Shown: positions 44,461-53,598, counted from the stretch's first letter. The stretch is DNA of 64,000 nt from Pseudomonas putida (GCF_004357765.1 NZ_SMTE01000001.1:124001-188000), one strand, 5' to 3'. Translations and numbers: made by a program. Notes: generated by a model from the sequence alone, not told the origin.

Positions 44461-45191
44461 ACCGGACCCGCAAAGACCTGCTGATGGACATCGCCACTGA
44501 AGAGCTGAGCCACCTGGAGATTGTAGGCTCGATCATCGTGATGCTTAACAAGGGCGCCAAGGGCCGACTTGCTGAGGGGGTCGAAGAGGAGGGAGAGCTG
44601 TACCGAGCAATCAATGGCGCCGGTAACGATTCCCACATTACCAGCATCCTCTACGGCGCCGGCGCTCCGCTTACCAACTCGGCAGGGGTGCCCTGGAGTG
44701 CGGCCTATGTGGACACCATCGGTGAACCGACAGCTGATTTTCGCTCCAACATCGCTGCCGAAGCGCGGGCGAAGATCGTGTACGAGCGCCTGATGAACGT
44801 GACGGACGACCCAGGCGTGAAAGAGGCGCTGGGTTTCTTGATGACGCGAGAAATCGCACACCAGCTTTCTTTCGAAAAAGCACTGCACGCCATCCAGCCT
44901 AACTTCCCTCAGGGCAAGCTCCCTGGCATGCCGGAGTTCACCAACAAATATTTCAACATGTCGGGTGAGCCGAATGTGCGCGGCCCTTGGAATGAAGGCG
45001 AGGAGTGGGAGTACGTCGAGAATCCATCGGCTGCCGTTGATGGCGGAGATGGCACCGCTTCGGTAGAACTGGCCGCTCCTGATCTGGCGGTATTGGAAAC
45101 CATGAAGCTGGGGACGAGGTCCGATCCAGCCAGCAACCCGGTCACCGGCGCGGATCTTGGTTCAGGCTTGGTCAACGGTAAAGATGACTGA
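44456..45191 (+). pseudogene. Manganese catalase, 5' truncated
   Basis: About 240 residues of a non-haem manganese catalase. It begins at NRTRKDLLMDIATEELSHLE, which carries the second Glu and first His manganese ligands, and MTREIAHQLSFEKAL holds the last His. The first ~55 residues of the family, including the first Glu ligand, are missing and replaced by inverted kinase DNA. An upstream in-frame ATG at 44118 only gives antisense kinase sequence. Active di-manganese site assembly is therefore unlikely. The downstream gene order (small protein, YciE) is the common one for this catalase. Confidence 0.8.
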
Positions 45192-45207
45192 ATTTCGGGA
45201 GGCCGCA

Positions 45208-45438
45208 ATGAGCACTTTGAAAAGGAGGGATAAGGCTCAGGTCGGCATCGGCTTTGAGCATTTGATGAGCGCGGCGGTAGCAGAGTTCGAGGCCGACTCG
45301 CGCCTGGCTTGCCGAGCGATGCGAGTAAAGATGGCCATAAGCATGTTCGGCGTTGGCTCCCTGCTGCCCAACGATCTGCCCCCAAAGCTTCCCATTGAGT
45401 CCTCACACGAGAGCTTGGTCAGCCACACCCTGCAGTGA
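45208..45438 (+). CDS. Small hypothetical protein between catalase and YciE
   Basis: A 76-aa protein, start ATG at 45208 with GGGAGG five bases upstream. It is helical in the middle (EHLMSAAVAEFEADSRLACRAMRVKMA) and ends with SHTLQ. No family is recognised. Close spacing (16 bp after the catalase stop, 30 bp before YciE) indicates a shared transcript with these oxidative/metal-storage genes. Confidence 0.6.
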   Translation: MSTLKRRDKAQVGIGFEHLMSAAVAEFEADSRLACRAMRVKMAISMFGVGSLLPNDLPPKLPIESSHESLVSHTLQ

Positions 45439-45468
45439 AATCGATTTTCAAACCCAAGGAGAATGACG

Positions 45469-45969
45469 ATGGTTGCTCGCAAAACAGTTGAAGACCTGTT
45501 CATCCATGAGCTTTCGGATGTGTACAGCGCTGAGAAGCAGATCACCAAAGCATTGCCGCGTCTGGCTAGGGCATCTACCAATCCGCTGCTGGCGGATGCG
45601 TTCACTTCACACCTAGCGGAAACCCAGGGGCAGATAGAGCGCATTGACCAGTTGGTAGAGTCCGCTGGATTGAAACTCAAGCGGATGAAGTGCGTAGCCA
45701 TGGAGGGTTTGGTTGAGGAGAGCAAAGAGCTGATAGATGAAATCGAGAAGGGGGCGGTGCTCGATGCGGCGCTCATCGGGGCATGCCAGAAGGTTGAGCA
45801 TTATGAGATCGCCAACTACGGCACCCTAATTGCGATGGCCAAGCACCTCGGTATGGAAGAGGCGGCCTCGCTGTTGGCCGACACGCTTGCAGAAGAAAAA
45901 GCTGTAGACGAGAAACTGTCAGCGATTGCCGAAGAAGGCGGCAACCAGGCCGCCACCCTCGAGAAGTAA
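45469..45969 (+). CDS. YciE/DUF892 ferritin-like protein
   Basis: A 166-aa four-helix ferritin-like protein of the DUF892 family. VEDLFIHELSDVYSAEKQI near residue 6 and KVEHYEIANYGTLIAMA near residue 104 hold the carboxylate/His ligands of a di-metal site. Such proteins respond to osmotic, oxidative and stationary-phase stress. The ATG at 45469 has AAGGAG at 8 bp; the ATG at 45463 is too close to it. A terminator hairpin follows at 45977-46001. Confidence 0.88.
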   Translation: MVARKTVEDLFIHELSDVYSAEKQITKALPRLARASTNPLLADAFTSHLAETQGQIERIDQLVESAGLKLKRMKCVAMEGLVEESKELIDEIEKGAVLDAALIGACQKVEHYEIANYGTLIAMAKHLGMEEAASLLADTLAEEKAVDEKLSAIAEEGGNQAATLEK

Positions 45970-45976
45970 CGGGTCG

Positions 45977-46001
45977 GGCCCAGCCAAGGACGTGCTGGGC
46001 C
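45977..46001 (+). terminator. Rho-independent-like terminator after yciE
   Basis: GGCCCAGC and GCTGGGCC form a perfect 8-bp stem with a 9-base loop 8 bp after the YciE stop, followed by a short TTCT run. The weak T tract makes it a moderate terminator. Confidence 0.65.
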
Positions 46002-46293
46002 TTCTAGGAATTTGTCATTTCCGCGATTTCTTTCTCGCAACGCGCGTCTTCTTATACAAAAAAAAATTCTTGTGGAGCATTTTGACCCGCCGGTCCGGTA
46101 TCTCATCGGCGCGGTGGAAATCGGTCGCTATTCGGAGGTGATGCGCCCATGGTGGATAAATCCTTCAGCATAGACCTAGCGTCGTAAGAGAACGACATGC
46201 GCATTCGCGGTAAGGCTTTTTTGGGCATGGGCTGACCCCACGCTCCACCACCAGATCCATGATGAATCCCTCGCCGATGGTACAACCATTGAC

Positions 46294-46539
46294 GTGCAAA
46301 GCAGGCTCTCTCGAGCTGGAGGAACTCAACTGTTCATCGGCGTGTACGCGCCAAGCGGCCTGGTTCTTGATGAACAATGTTTCGATTCACGACCGGGCCA
46401 GTCGATGACAACGGCTCTTTCCTGGGGCGTAGATATGGCGCTCCAGAGGGCGCGCGAGGCTTCATCTTCACTTTCTCAAACGGCTGACGTGTCGGATCGG
46501 TCTAAGGAGAGAGTGGAAGACTATGTCCGTATCCAGTGA
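46294..46539 (+). CDS. Hypothetical protein
   Basis: An 81-aa frame beginning with a GTG at 46294. The central TQLFIGVYAPSGLVLDEQCF and MTTALSWGVDMALQRA look like genuine protein, a strand pair followed by a helix. No family is recognised. The start is weak and an upstream in-frame start may have been lost. It overlaps the next small ORF by 17 bp, which supports both being real. Confidence 0.4.
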   Translation: MQSRLSRAGGTQLFIGVYAPSGLVLDEQCFDSRPGQSMTTALSWGVDMALQRAREASSSLSQTADVSDRSKERVEDYVRIQ

Positions 46540-46765
46540 GTCAGAAATTCAAGTTCAGCAAGCGCTGCTGCCAGTGTTTTCCGCAGCCGAGCAACTGAGG
46601 CTAGACCCTGAGGTCCTACGGCTCATGGCGATTGGTGGATTGACGCAGGACTCCCCTCCGGAATGGGTAACTCCGATTCTTCAACCAGAGGTCATTGAGT
46701 GGTTCCGCCGGCAAGCGAGATTTGCTGATCGGGACTGGCTCGAAGCTGCGCCTCGATGCCCTTGA
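46523..46765 (+). CDS. Hypothetical protein
   Basis: An 80-aa frame, ATG at 46523 with GGAAG six bases upstream, overlapping the previous ORF by 17 bp. Content is protein-like (QQALLPVFSAAEQLRLDPEVL, then PEWVTPILQPEVIEWFRRQ). No family is recognised. After it comes about 250 bp without a gene, leading to the transposase remnant. Confidence 0.4.
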   Translation: MSVSSESEIQVQQALLPVFSAAEQLRLDPEVLRLMAIGGLTQDSPPEWVTPILQPEVIEWFRRQARFADRDWLEAAPRCP

Positions 46766-47010
46766 GTTTTTGCATTTGCTGTTTCAGCTTTTCGACTTTA
46801 GTGCTGAGTAGCCACGACGCGGCATTACGACAGGCACTCATCGCGCCTGTTCCTCGATGGAGGACCGCCTGTTACTGCATACTGGTTTTCAGGATGCCGG
46901 AGTTGCTCCATGCAGAAGCAGTGTAAGACCGATAAAGAGCGGCGACTCAAGCGCTGCGAGCATGAAGCAGTAGGCGAGAGGGGCAAATCCGATTGGAGCA
47001 AGATCCGGAG

Positions 47011-47195
47011 ATGATGAAGGTTCGCCTGGTGGAGCACACCTTTGGAACGAACAGATTCTGGAAGGGAAGCAACCAGTTCGTGACCAAAACCCTGCCGAGG
47101 TTAAGCACCGAAATGAGCCTTCACGTGCTCGCCTCCACAAACGCATGGTGAGCATTTTCGGCATCGCAGAGCTACTTGAGGCGATCAGGGCGTAA
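47011..47195 (+). mobile_element. Transposase C-terminal remnant (IS1182/IS5-like)
   Basis: LVEHTFGTNRFWKGSNQFV then LSTEMSLHVLA is the typical C-terminal E-x6-R/K end of IS1182/IS5-group transposases. It breaks at a TGA (47149), and the last residues, MVSIFGIAELLEAIRA, continue in another frame to a stop at 47195. Only about 60 codons remain, with at least one frameshift, so it is dead. No terminal inverted repeats were identified. Confidence 0.65.
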
Positions 47196-47221
47196 CCCCG
47201 CCGTTTGCTGGCCCGTAAACA

Positions 47222-47253
47222 GCTACATGGGCCGCTGGCGCGGCCCGTGTAGC
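47222..47253. terminator. Strong hairpin, possible bidirectional terminator
   Basis: GCTACATGGGCCGC and GCGGCCCGTGTAGC pair over 14 bp with one G-T position around a TGGC loop, followed by ACTAAAAATGTC. It lies just after the transposase remnant and could be part of the former IS end or a terminator for either side. Confidence 0.55.
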
Positions 47254-47286
47254 ACTAAAAATGTCTATTTTTCTGGGTGAGTGTAT

Positions 47287-47586
47287 TTACGCTCTCGCCT
47301 GATGATTCCGCAGGTAATCTGCTCGGTTCTCAGTTATCGATGCGATTCCTGCGTTTTTCCACAGCCTGGATCGATAGCGGTCAGTCGTTAAGGGCTGCCA
47401 GCAGCCAGAAATGATCACACTGAGTCCTCTACCGAGCTTCCCGTACTCAGTTAACCCTCGTAATCGCTCTTCTGTCAGTTCTCCTGCGGCAACCGCTTCG
47501 GCTTCAAGCTGCACTCCATCGGTATCAGTGGCTTTGAAGCGAGAGGGGTTAACCACGGGAGTCAGCTGGATACAAGCCCTGACCAC
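47287..47586 (-). CDS. Hypothetical protein, doubtful
   Basis: A 99-aa frame from a GTG start. The middle part DGVQLEAEAVAAGELTEERL and GLTEYGKLGRGLSV is protein-like, but no family is recognised. It overlaps the end of the upstream DMT transporter gene by 25 bp on the same strand. It may be a small real gene or a decayed end. Confidence 0.3.
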   Translation of the reverse strand: MVRACIQLTPVVNPSRFKATDTDGVQLEAEAVAAGELTEERLRGLTEYGKLGRGLSVIISGCWQPLTTDRYRSRLWKNAGIASITENRADYLRNHQARA

Positions 47587-48035
47587 CGGTCACCAAACAG
47601 GGCGATTGCCAAGCCTCCGAGCATCACGATTACCCCGGCCAACTTGAAACCAGATACCGGCCTCTCGACTGCCCCGAGCAGTCCCAAGTGATCGATAACT
47701 AGGGACGAAATGATCTGCCCGGCGATGGCGAGGCCAAGCAGCGCTGAAAGGCCTATTTTTGGCGCGAGTACGACGTAGCTGAGCAACGCGCCGGCACCTA
47801 GCAGACCACCTAGAAGGCTCCACAAAGGCTGGGCAGGGATAGCCGCGATTGAAGCCACTATCCCGCCACGCATCAACGAAAAGATGCCCAGGCATAGCGC
47901 ACCGGCAGTAAAAGAAAACAGTGCCGCCGCTACGGAATCTCCACCCACACCTTTAGCGAGTTGGCCATTCAGCGTGGTCTGCAGGGTGATACCAAGCCCC
48001 GCGCAGATAGCCAGTAGGTAGTAGGCTGCATTCAT
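47562..48035 (-). CDS. DMT-type transporter, YdcZ/DUF606 family
   Basis: A 157-aa membrane protein with five hydrophobic helices. It begins AAYYLLAICAGLGITLQTTLNG and repeats the LLGGLLGAGALLSYVVLAPKIG pattern of single-domain DMT (DUF606/YdcZ) proteins. Such proteins work as dimers and export small metabolites. It starts 11 bp after the amidohydrolase gene ends, so the two are co-transcribed, suggesting movement of a product or substrate of that enzyme. Confidence 0.85.
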   Translation of the reverse strand: MNAAYYLLAICAGLGITLQTTLNGQLAKGVGGDSVAAALFSFTAGALCLGIFSLMRGGIVASIAAIPAQPLWSLLGGLLGAGALLSYVVLAPKIGLSALLGLAIAGQIISSLVIDHLGLLGAVERPVSGFKLAGVIVMLGGLAIALFGDRWSGLVSS

Positions 48036-48046
48036 TTAACGCCTCC

Positions 48047-49447
48047 TTACTTGGCTGACTCAAGCGGCAAGAATGCCTCGGCAAACATATCCGGCTGATA
48101 GCCAGCAGCAGCAAACAGATGCTCACGGGACTCGTCGATCGCCGCGCGCAGCTTTTCGCTATTCACACCCAGAACCTTGCCGCCCTGCTTGACGATACGC
48201 CCGCTGATCATGACAGTGTCGACATTGCTGCGCTCTGCCGCATGTACCACGGTGCCGAAGGCATTACCTGACGGATAAAGGTTGATGTCCTGCGCGTTGA
48301 TAAGGATCATGTCAGCCTGTTTGCCGGGAACCAGGCTGCCGATTTTGTCATGCAAGCCAGCGCAGGTGGCGCCGTCGACAGTCGCGGCTTTGAGCAGAAC
48401 ATGGGCGGGCAGGGTCACCACCGGATGATGGTCTTCGCTGCAGCAGCGCTGCTGATGCATGCCCAGGACGCGCTGCAGATAAAACGCTACCCGCATCTCC
48501 ATGAACATGTCGCCGCTGTAGGACGTTTCGTTATCAACGCTCAGCCCAGGGCTGATGCCATGACGCTGAGCCGCCTGCATGGCGAACATTCCGTCTTCAA
48601 TGCCGTAGTGGGCATCTGAACGCGGGCATACGTTGACCCGCACGCCAGCCTCGCGAAGGATCTTCCACCCGGCGTCCGGCAGCGCGGTGCAGTGGTTGAA
48701 GATGTTGTCAGAGCGCAGCAGCCCCTCGCGATGCAAACCTTCCAATTCAGCTGCCATGTCCCCACCAAAAAACTCGGTGATGATCGGTAATCCCAGGCGC
48801 CTGGCCTCAGCCCACAGCTCAGGTTCCAGCTGCGCCATCACTGCCAGTGAGAGCAGCGGGTTGTCACCGTTCTTGATGTATTTGTCCTGCAGACGCTCGA
48901 GGTTGCCCGGCCAGTGGGCTTTGTCCCACTCACCCGCCACCGGCGCTCCCGAAGCATGTACGGCGCGTATGCCTGCATCGAGCAGCGCCTCTACTGCGGC
49001 ATCGGAGTGCGCACCGGTGCGGCTGTTATGCGAGTTGTCGACAAGGGTCGTGATACCAGCATCGATACAGCCCAATGCACTCAGCAGGTTGCCGATATAC
49101 ATGTCCGCCGGACGGTAATATTTGGCGAACGAAAAGTGGGTGGCGTTGCAGTAATCCTCCAGGGTTGCGGCGTTCGGATTAATTCGCCGTAGTTGCCCCT
49201 CCCAGGAGTGACGGTGGGTATCGACCATGCCCGGCATGGCGATCATGCCGGATGCCTCAATCACAACAGCGTCGCCGGCTTCGAGATTTTCATCGATGGC
49301 CGAGATGGTGCTGCCTTCTATGAGGATATCGCCACGCGCCAGATTGCCGATGTCGCCGTCCATGCTCAGCACAGTTGCGCCGCGGATAAGTGTGCGTCCG
49401 GCCGGAGCGGCTGGAGCCTGCACTATGCTGCGGTTGTATTCACCCAT
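48047..49447 (-). CDS. Amidohydrolase superfamily (TRZ/ATZ-type) deaminase or hydrolase
   Basis: A 466-aa metal-dependent amidohydrolase of the cytosine deaminase/TRZ-ATZ branch. Metal site elements are DTHRHSW near residue 76, NHCTALPD near residue 253 and SVDNETSYS near residue 305. The segment where the family usually has HxxE reads ITEFFGGD, lacking the His, so the metal or substrate site may be altered. The start at 49447 has GAGGGG upstream. It is encoded with a DMT transporter and divergent from a LysR regulator, a typical catabolic arrangement. The substrate (purine, triazine, guanidino or amide compound) is not determinable. Confidence 0.8.
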   Translation of the reverse strand: MGEYNRSIVQAPAAPAGRTLIRGATVLSMDGDIGNLARGDILIEGSTISAIDENLEAGDAVVIEASGMIAMPGMVDTHRHSWEGQLRRINPNAATLEDYCNATHFSFAKYYRPADMYIGNLLSALGCIDAGITTLVDNSHNSRTGAHSDAAVEALLDAGIRAVHASGAPVAGEWDKAHWPGNLERLQDKYIKNGDNPLLSLAVMAQLEPELWAEARRLGLPIITEFFGGDMAAELEGLHREGLLRSDNIFNHCTALPDAGWKILREAGVRVNVCPRSDAHYGIEDGMFAMQAAQRHGISPGLSVDNETSYSGDMFMEMRVAFYLQRVLGMHQQRCCSEDHHPVVTLPAHVLLKAATVDGATCAGLHDKIGSLVPGKQADMILINAQDINLYPSGNAFGTVVHAAERSNVDTVMISGRIVKQGGKVLGVNSEKLRAAIDESREHLFAAAGYQPDMFAEAFLPLESAK

Positions 49448-49525
49448 TTCAGTACCCCTCTTCGAATTTCGTTGGAAGCAATGTACGCAATGCGATACTG
49501 CGGGAAAAAGATGGTAGAACTGTTT

Positions 49526-49552
49526 TTATTATTCAATTTATGCGAATAATAA
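49526..49552. promoter_or_regulatory. LysR operator candidate, 9-bp inverted repeat
   Basis: TTATTATTC and GAATAATAA are a perfect inverted repeat around a 9-base spacer, midway between the amidohydrolase start (49447) and the LysR start (49588). It is a likely binding site for the divergent LysR regulator. Confidence 0.6.
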
Positions 49553-49587
49553 TGCCTCCTTTCATTGCTCCAAGGCTGTTACCCGTC

Positions 49588-50496
49588 ATGGACCGTATTC
49601 AAGCAATGCAGGTTTTCGTCCGTGTGGCTGAGGCAGGAAGCTTTAGCCAGGCGGCGCAGACGCTCTCTCTACCGGCCTCAACGGTGACCAGCAGCGTTAA
49701 AAACCTTGAGAAGTACCTGCAGGTGCGCCTGCTGAACAGAACAACGCGGCGGGTTAGCCTGACGCCTGAAGGCGCCCAATATCTGGGGCAATGCAGGGAA
49801 ATATTGGGACTGATCGAACGCACGGAGACCAGCCTGACGGATTCCGTGAAACGCCCGCAGGGACGTTTGCGCGTCGATATGCCGGGCGGCATTGCCCACT
49901 TCATCGTCATTCCAAACCTGCAAGACTTTTACCGGCGCTACCCGGATATTTACCTGATGATAGGCGTCAACGATCGGCAGGTTGACCTGCTTCAGGAGGG
50001 AGTCGACTGCGTCATTCGTACAGGCGAGCTTGATGACTCAACGCTCGTTGCGCGACCACTAGGCCGTTTTCGCTGGGTGACCTGTGCATCTGCTGCCTAT
50101 CTCGAAGAGAACGGTACTCCGCAGACTCCGCGAGATTTGTCTCGTCACCGGGCCATCCATTACTTCTCGGGCCGTGCAAGGCAAGCAGGTGAGATGCGCT
50201 TCGCCCGGGGCGACGAGAAAATCTCAGTACCGGTCAAGGGCACAGCAGCCGTCAACGAGACTGGGCTCTACATCAAAATGTGCCTTGAAGGCTTTGGGCT
50301 CGTGCAACTCGCCGAGAATGTTGTTTCCGAACATCTACGATGGGGGCGGCTGGTCGAAGTGCTTGCTGACTGGCAGCCTGACCGGGTTCCTGTACACTTG
50401 TTATATCCACATCAGCGCTTTCTATCACCAGCTGTGCAGGCGTTCGCTGACTGGATCGCTGGGCTAGTTCACGACGGCGGTTCGCCTGCTGGCTGA
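49588..50496 (+). CDS. LysR-family transcriptional regulator
   Basis: A 302-aa regulator. The N-terminal winged helix-turn-helix is clear (MQVFVRVAEAGSFSQAAQTL, TVTSSVKNLEKYL, LLNRTTRRVSLTPEG), followed by a substrate-binding domain of the CrgA/YhjC-like group (GVDCVIRTGELDDSTLVARPLG). The start at 49588 begins the helix-turn-helix; the longer upstream frame crosses the operator. It is divergent from the amidohydrolase-transporter pair, which it probably controls. Confidence 0.92.
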   Translation: MDRIQAMQVFVRVAEAGSFSQAAQTLSLPASTVTSSVKNLEKYLQVRLLNRTTRRVSLTPEGAQYLGQCREILGLIERTETSLTDSVKRPQGRLRVDMPGGIAHFIVIPNLQDFYRRYPDIYLMIGVNDRQVDLLQEGVDCVIRTGELDDSTLVARPLGRFRWVTCASAAYLEENGTPQTPRDLSRHRAIHYFSGRARQAGEMRFARGDEKISVPVKGTAAVNETGLYIKMCLEGFGLVQLAENVVSEHLRWGRLVEVLADWQPDRVPVHLLYPHQRFLSPAVQAFADWIAGLVHDGGSPAG

Positions 50497-50964
50497 TCAG
50501 GAGATGAAAGCTACTCCGGACTAAAATGCCAATCACTATTGGCGTTTATGGGATGGTTGAATGGTGCGCCTGGCTTGGCGCAGCAGTAGTGGACCATGGC
50601 TGCAATTAAAAAAACGACGCATTCCGCTGCTCCTGAAAGTGAGCCGTGTCGTCAGCTTCATTTGCACGCAAACCGATGAACGTCAGGCCGAGCATTATGC
50701 TGGCGCCCGAGCCGAAGCGCAGGGAGGAGGCCCTCAACATGGCGTAGCCTGGCGCGTAAATGATCCTAATGAGGAGTTAGGTAATTTTGCCCGTCCATTT
50801 CGGCTCGGAAGCGGCTCATTCTATGACCGGGCCATGCGGGCGCGTATACCCTTGCCGTGCTGCGCAGACTGCGGGTATCGCAGCCCGGCCAGCAATACCC
50901 GCCGACGTATGCTGCTAGCGACTTTATGACTTGCCCCCGTGACTACCCCTGATCTGCAATAGCC
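50497..50964. other. Intergenic tract without recognisable gene
   Basis: About 470 bp between two LysR genes. A 122-codon open stretch on the plus strand (50561-50929) has a biased, basic composition and no family, so it is not called. No repeats or strong hairpins were seen. Confidence 0.5.
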
Positions 50965-51870
50965 TTATCTGCGCAAGGTTTCAAATATAAATGCCCTGAA
51001 CCATTGATTGCCGGCATCAGCGTCGTAGGCACCATGCCAATGAACGGTAGACTCGACCCCCGGCATCTCCACTGGCAGCGGGTAAATCACGAAATCATTC
51101 GAATGATTCAGCGCATGTGCGACGCCTTCAGGTAGGGTGACCATCCACCCTGTATGCCTGAGTATCTGCGGCACAACTGTAAAGTGGGGTACCCTCAAAG
51201 CGATGTGTCGATTCAGGCCACGTGAGGCCAGAGTGTCCTCGATGGCTAAGTGGCTGCTGTCAGTGGAGGTGACACTGACATGGGAGAGGGCAAGAAAATC
51301 CTCCACGCTGATTTTCCCGGCCGGAAGTCCGTCACGCTTGCGAGTCATGCAGGCGTATTGCTCTCGGAACAGGGATTGGTACCGGGTGGTTGTTTTCAGT
51401 GTGGGCAGGTTACCAATTGCGAAGTCCAGTTGCCCCATACGCATCCGCTCGACCACCATGGCGACGGGTACCAGCTCTGATGAGAGCTTAATGGCCGGCG
51501 CAAGCGTTTGAAGCCGTTCACAAAGCGACGGCAGGAACACCTGTTCGCCGATGTCTGACATACACAAACGGAACTCCCGGTCGCTAGTACCAGGATCGAA
51601 GGGTTCGGTTTCATTCAGAGCATCGCGTATTGCCGTGAGTGCCCGTCCGATCGGTAGGGCGATCCGCTCGGCGGTCTGGGTCGGCATCATGCCTTCCGGC
51701 GTGCGTACGAATAGCGCATCATCAAAAAGCTTGCGAAGTCGACCCAAGGCGTAACTTACAGCAGGTTGTGTGATCGCCAGGCGTCCAGCCGCGAGTGTCA
51801 AGCTGCGTTCCTCCATTATGGCCTGAAAAACCCTAAGCAGATTTAGATCGACATCATTCAAGTTGCGCAT
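50965..51870 (-). CDS. LysR-family regulator of the catabolic cluster
   Basis: A 301-aa LysR of the NodD/NahR/PcpR-like type. It opens with the typical DVDLNLLRVFQAIMEERSLT and ITQPAVSYALGRLRKLF helix-turn-helix, and the ligand domain starts near residue 90. Many members activate aromatic catabolism genes in response to the substrate. It is divergent from the CoA ligase gene with paired dyads between, so it likely controls the operon from 51985 rightward. Confidence 0.9.
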   Translation of the reverse strand: MRNLNDVDLNLLRVFQAIMEERSLTLAAGRLAITQPAVSYALGRLRKLFDDALFVRTPEGMMPTQTAERIALPIGRALTAIRDALNETEPFDPGTSDREFRLCMSDIGEQVFLPSLCERLQTLAPAIKLSSELVPVAMVVERMRMGQLDFAIGNLPTLKTTTRYQSLFREQYACMTRKRDGLPAGKISVEDFLALSHVSVTSTDSSHLAIEDTLASRGLNRHIALRVPHFTVVPQILRHTGWMVTLPEGVAHALNHSNDFVIYPLPVEMPGVESTVHWHGAYDADAGNQWFRAFIFETLRR

Positions 51871-51874
51871 TCGT

Positions 51875-51903
51875 ATAAATACCGTTTATCAATTGTATAA
51901 TTG
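51875..51903. promoter_or_regulatory. Two adjacent dyads in the LysR/CoA-ligase promoter region
   Basis: ATAAATACCGTTTAT (51875-51889, with the LysR T-N11-A pattern) is followed directly by CAATTGTATAATTG (51890-51903). Both are near-perfect palindromes just upstream of the LysR start and about 90 bp before the CoA ligase. They are likely regulator-binding sites. Confidence 0.6.
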
Positions 51904-51984
51904 CCATGAATTTGACTTATAGGGTACAGGTTCATAGACTTCGGAACAACAGCGAGGCGATACAACAATCTGAGGCTTTGAGTG

Positions 51985-53598
51985 ATGGACACAGGTTTTT
52001 GCAAACAACAAGCAGTTGGCGGGGCATTAACACTTCCGGTGCTGCTGTTGAAACGTATTGAACGCAGCCCTGAAACGGCGCTTTTTTCCGACCGAAGCTG
52101 CACTTGGACTGCTGCGCAACTTGTCGACGTGATAGGACGGCGTGCCACAACACTCGCGGAATATGGGATAAAGCGTGGAGATCGGGTTGGATTGATGTGC
52201 GCCAACCGCGCCGAGTTCCTTGAAGTGCTGTTGGCATGTGGTTGGCTGGGCGCGGTTGCGGTGCCTATTAATACCGCCTGTCGGGGCATGCAGTTGAATC
52301 ATGTGCTGGCTAATAGTGGGGCGCGCTTGTTGGTCAGTGAAGAGGTCAATCTGGATGTGCTCGCGGCACTTGATTACTCTGCGCTTGCTGTCGAAGCCCT
52401 GTGGGTCCTTTCGCCGCAAGGCGATGTCAACGCGGTTTGGCAGGAGCGGTTGAGGGTGCGGTCGATGCCCCCTCGCAGTGCGTCCATGGCCCCACCTGCA
52501 GTGCTCGAGGATGGCGACCCGCTGGTTATCCTTTACACCTCCGGGACTTCCGGGTTGTCCAAGGGCGTGATCTGCCCGCACGCCCAATTCTTTTGGTGGG
52601 GGCTGAATACCGGTGGCGACCTACAGGTGCGCCCCGGGGATGTGCTGTATACATGCCTGCCGTTGTTCCATACCAATGCATTGAACGCCTTTTTCCAGGC
52701 CTTGCTGCACGACGCACAGCTGGTGGTAGACAAACGTTTTTCCGCTAGCGGCTTCTACCAGGCGCTTGCGGAAACCGGGGCCACAGTGACGTATCTGCTG
52801 GGAGCCATGGTGCCTATCCTTCTCAGCCGTCCGCACAATGAGCTCGAGCGCGCGCATAACGTGCGTGTCGCGCTAGCCCCAGGCGTCCCTGAACAGTTCC
52901 ACGCCCCTTTTATTCAACGCACAGGCATAGGCCTCATCGATGGTTATGGGGCTACCGAAACCAATGCCGTGATTGGAGGGACTCTGGAGAATCAGCGGCC
53001 TGGTTTTATGGGCCGATTGGCCAAAGGCTTCAGTGCCCGGGTGGTAGACAGCCAGGATCAGCCGGTAGCGGATGGCGAACCAGGAGAGCTTGTGTTGCGC
53101 GCTGAGCAGCCCTTCGCTTTCGCCTGCGGCTACTTTGGTATGCCGGAAAAGACTGTCGAAGCCTGGCGCAACCTGTGGTATCACACCGGCGACCGGGTTG
53201 TGCGCGATAGCGACGGCTATTTCCGCTTTGTTGACCGCTTGAAGGACACAATCCGTCGCCGTGGAGAGAACATCTCGTCTTTTGAGGTGGAGCAGGTTCT
53301 GTCGAGCCACCCCGCGGTGGAGCTCGTGGCGGTATATGCGGTGAAATCCGAACTGGCGGAAGATGAAGTCATGGCATCTATCGTCATCAAGGAGGGGACT
53401 AAGCTCGATCCATTGGAGCTGACGCAATATTGTGAGTCACGGTTGGCGTATTTCGCCGTGCCGCGTTACTTAGATTTTGTTATCGAGTTGCCGAAAACCG
53501 AAAACGGCAAAGTTCAGAAATATAAATTGAGAGAACTCGGCGTTACCGCCAGTACATGGGACCTAGAGTGCTCCGGCTACAGGCTTAAACGCGCCTAA
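51985..53598 (+). CDS. AMP-forming acyl/aryl-CoA ligase (CaiC-like)
   Basis: A 537-aa ANL-superfamily adenylating enzyme. The P-loop-like A3 motif ILYTSGTSGLSKGV lies near residue 180, A5 IDGYGATETN near residue 315, A7 YHTGDRVVRDSDGY near residue 400, and A8/hinge RFVDRLKDTIRRRGENIS. The A10 lysine is in PKTENGKVQKYKL near the C-terminus. It activates a carboxylic acid to its CoA thioester. It is nearest to crotonobetaine/carnitine- and long-chain-type ligases, so the acid may be aliphatic or a phenylalkanoate. It is the first gene of the catabolic cluster, divergent from LysR. A GTG at 51982 directly precedes the ATG used. Confidence 0.88.
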   Translation: MDTGFCKQQAVGGALTLPVLLLKRIERSPETALFSDRSCTWTAAQLVDVIGRRATTLAEYGIKRGDRVGLMCANRAEFLEVLLACGWLGAVAVPINTACRGMQLNHVLANSGARLLVSEEVNLDVLAALDYSALAVEALWVLSPQGDVNAVWQERLRVRSMPPRSASMAPPAVLEDGDPLVILYTSGTSGLSKGVICPHAQFFWWGLNTGGDLQVRPGDVLYTCLPLFHTNALNAFFQALLHDAQLVVDKRFSASGFYQALAETGATVTYLLGAMVPILLSRPHNELERAHNVRVALAPGVPEQFHAPFIQRTGIGLIDGYGATETNAVIGGTLENQRPGFMGRLAKGFSARVVDSQDQPVADGEPGELVLRAEQPFAFACGYFGMPEKTVEAWRNLWYHTGDRVVRDSDGYFRFVDRLKDTIRRRGENISSFEVEQVLSSHPAVELVAVYAVKSELAEDEVMASIVIKEGTKLDPLELTQYCESRLAYFAVPRYLDFVIELPKTENGKVQKYKLRELGVTASTWDLECSGYRLKRA

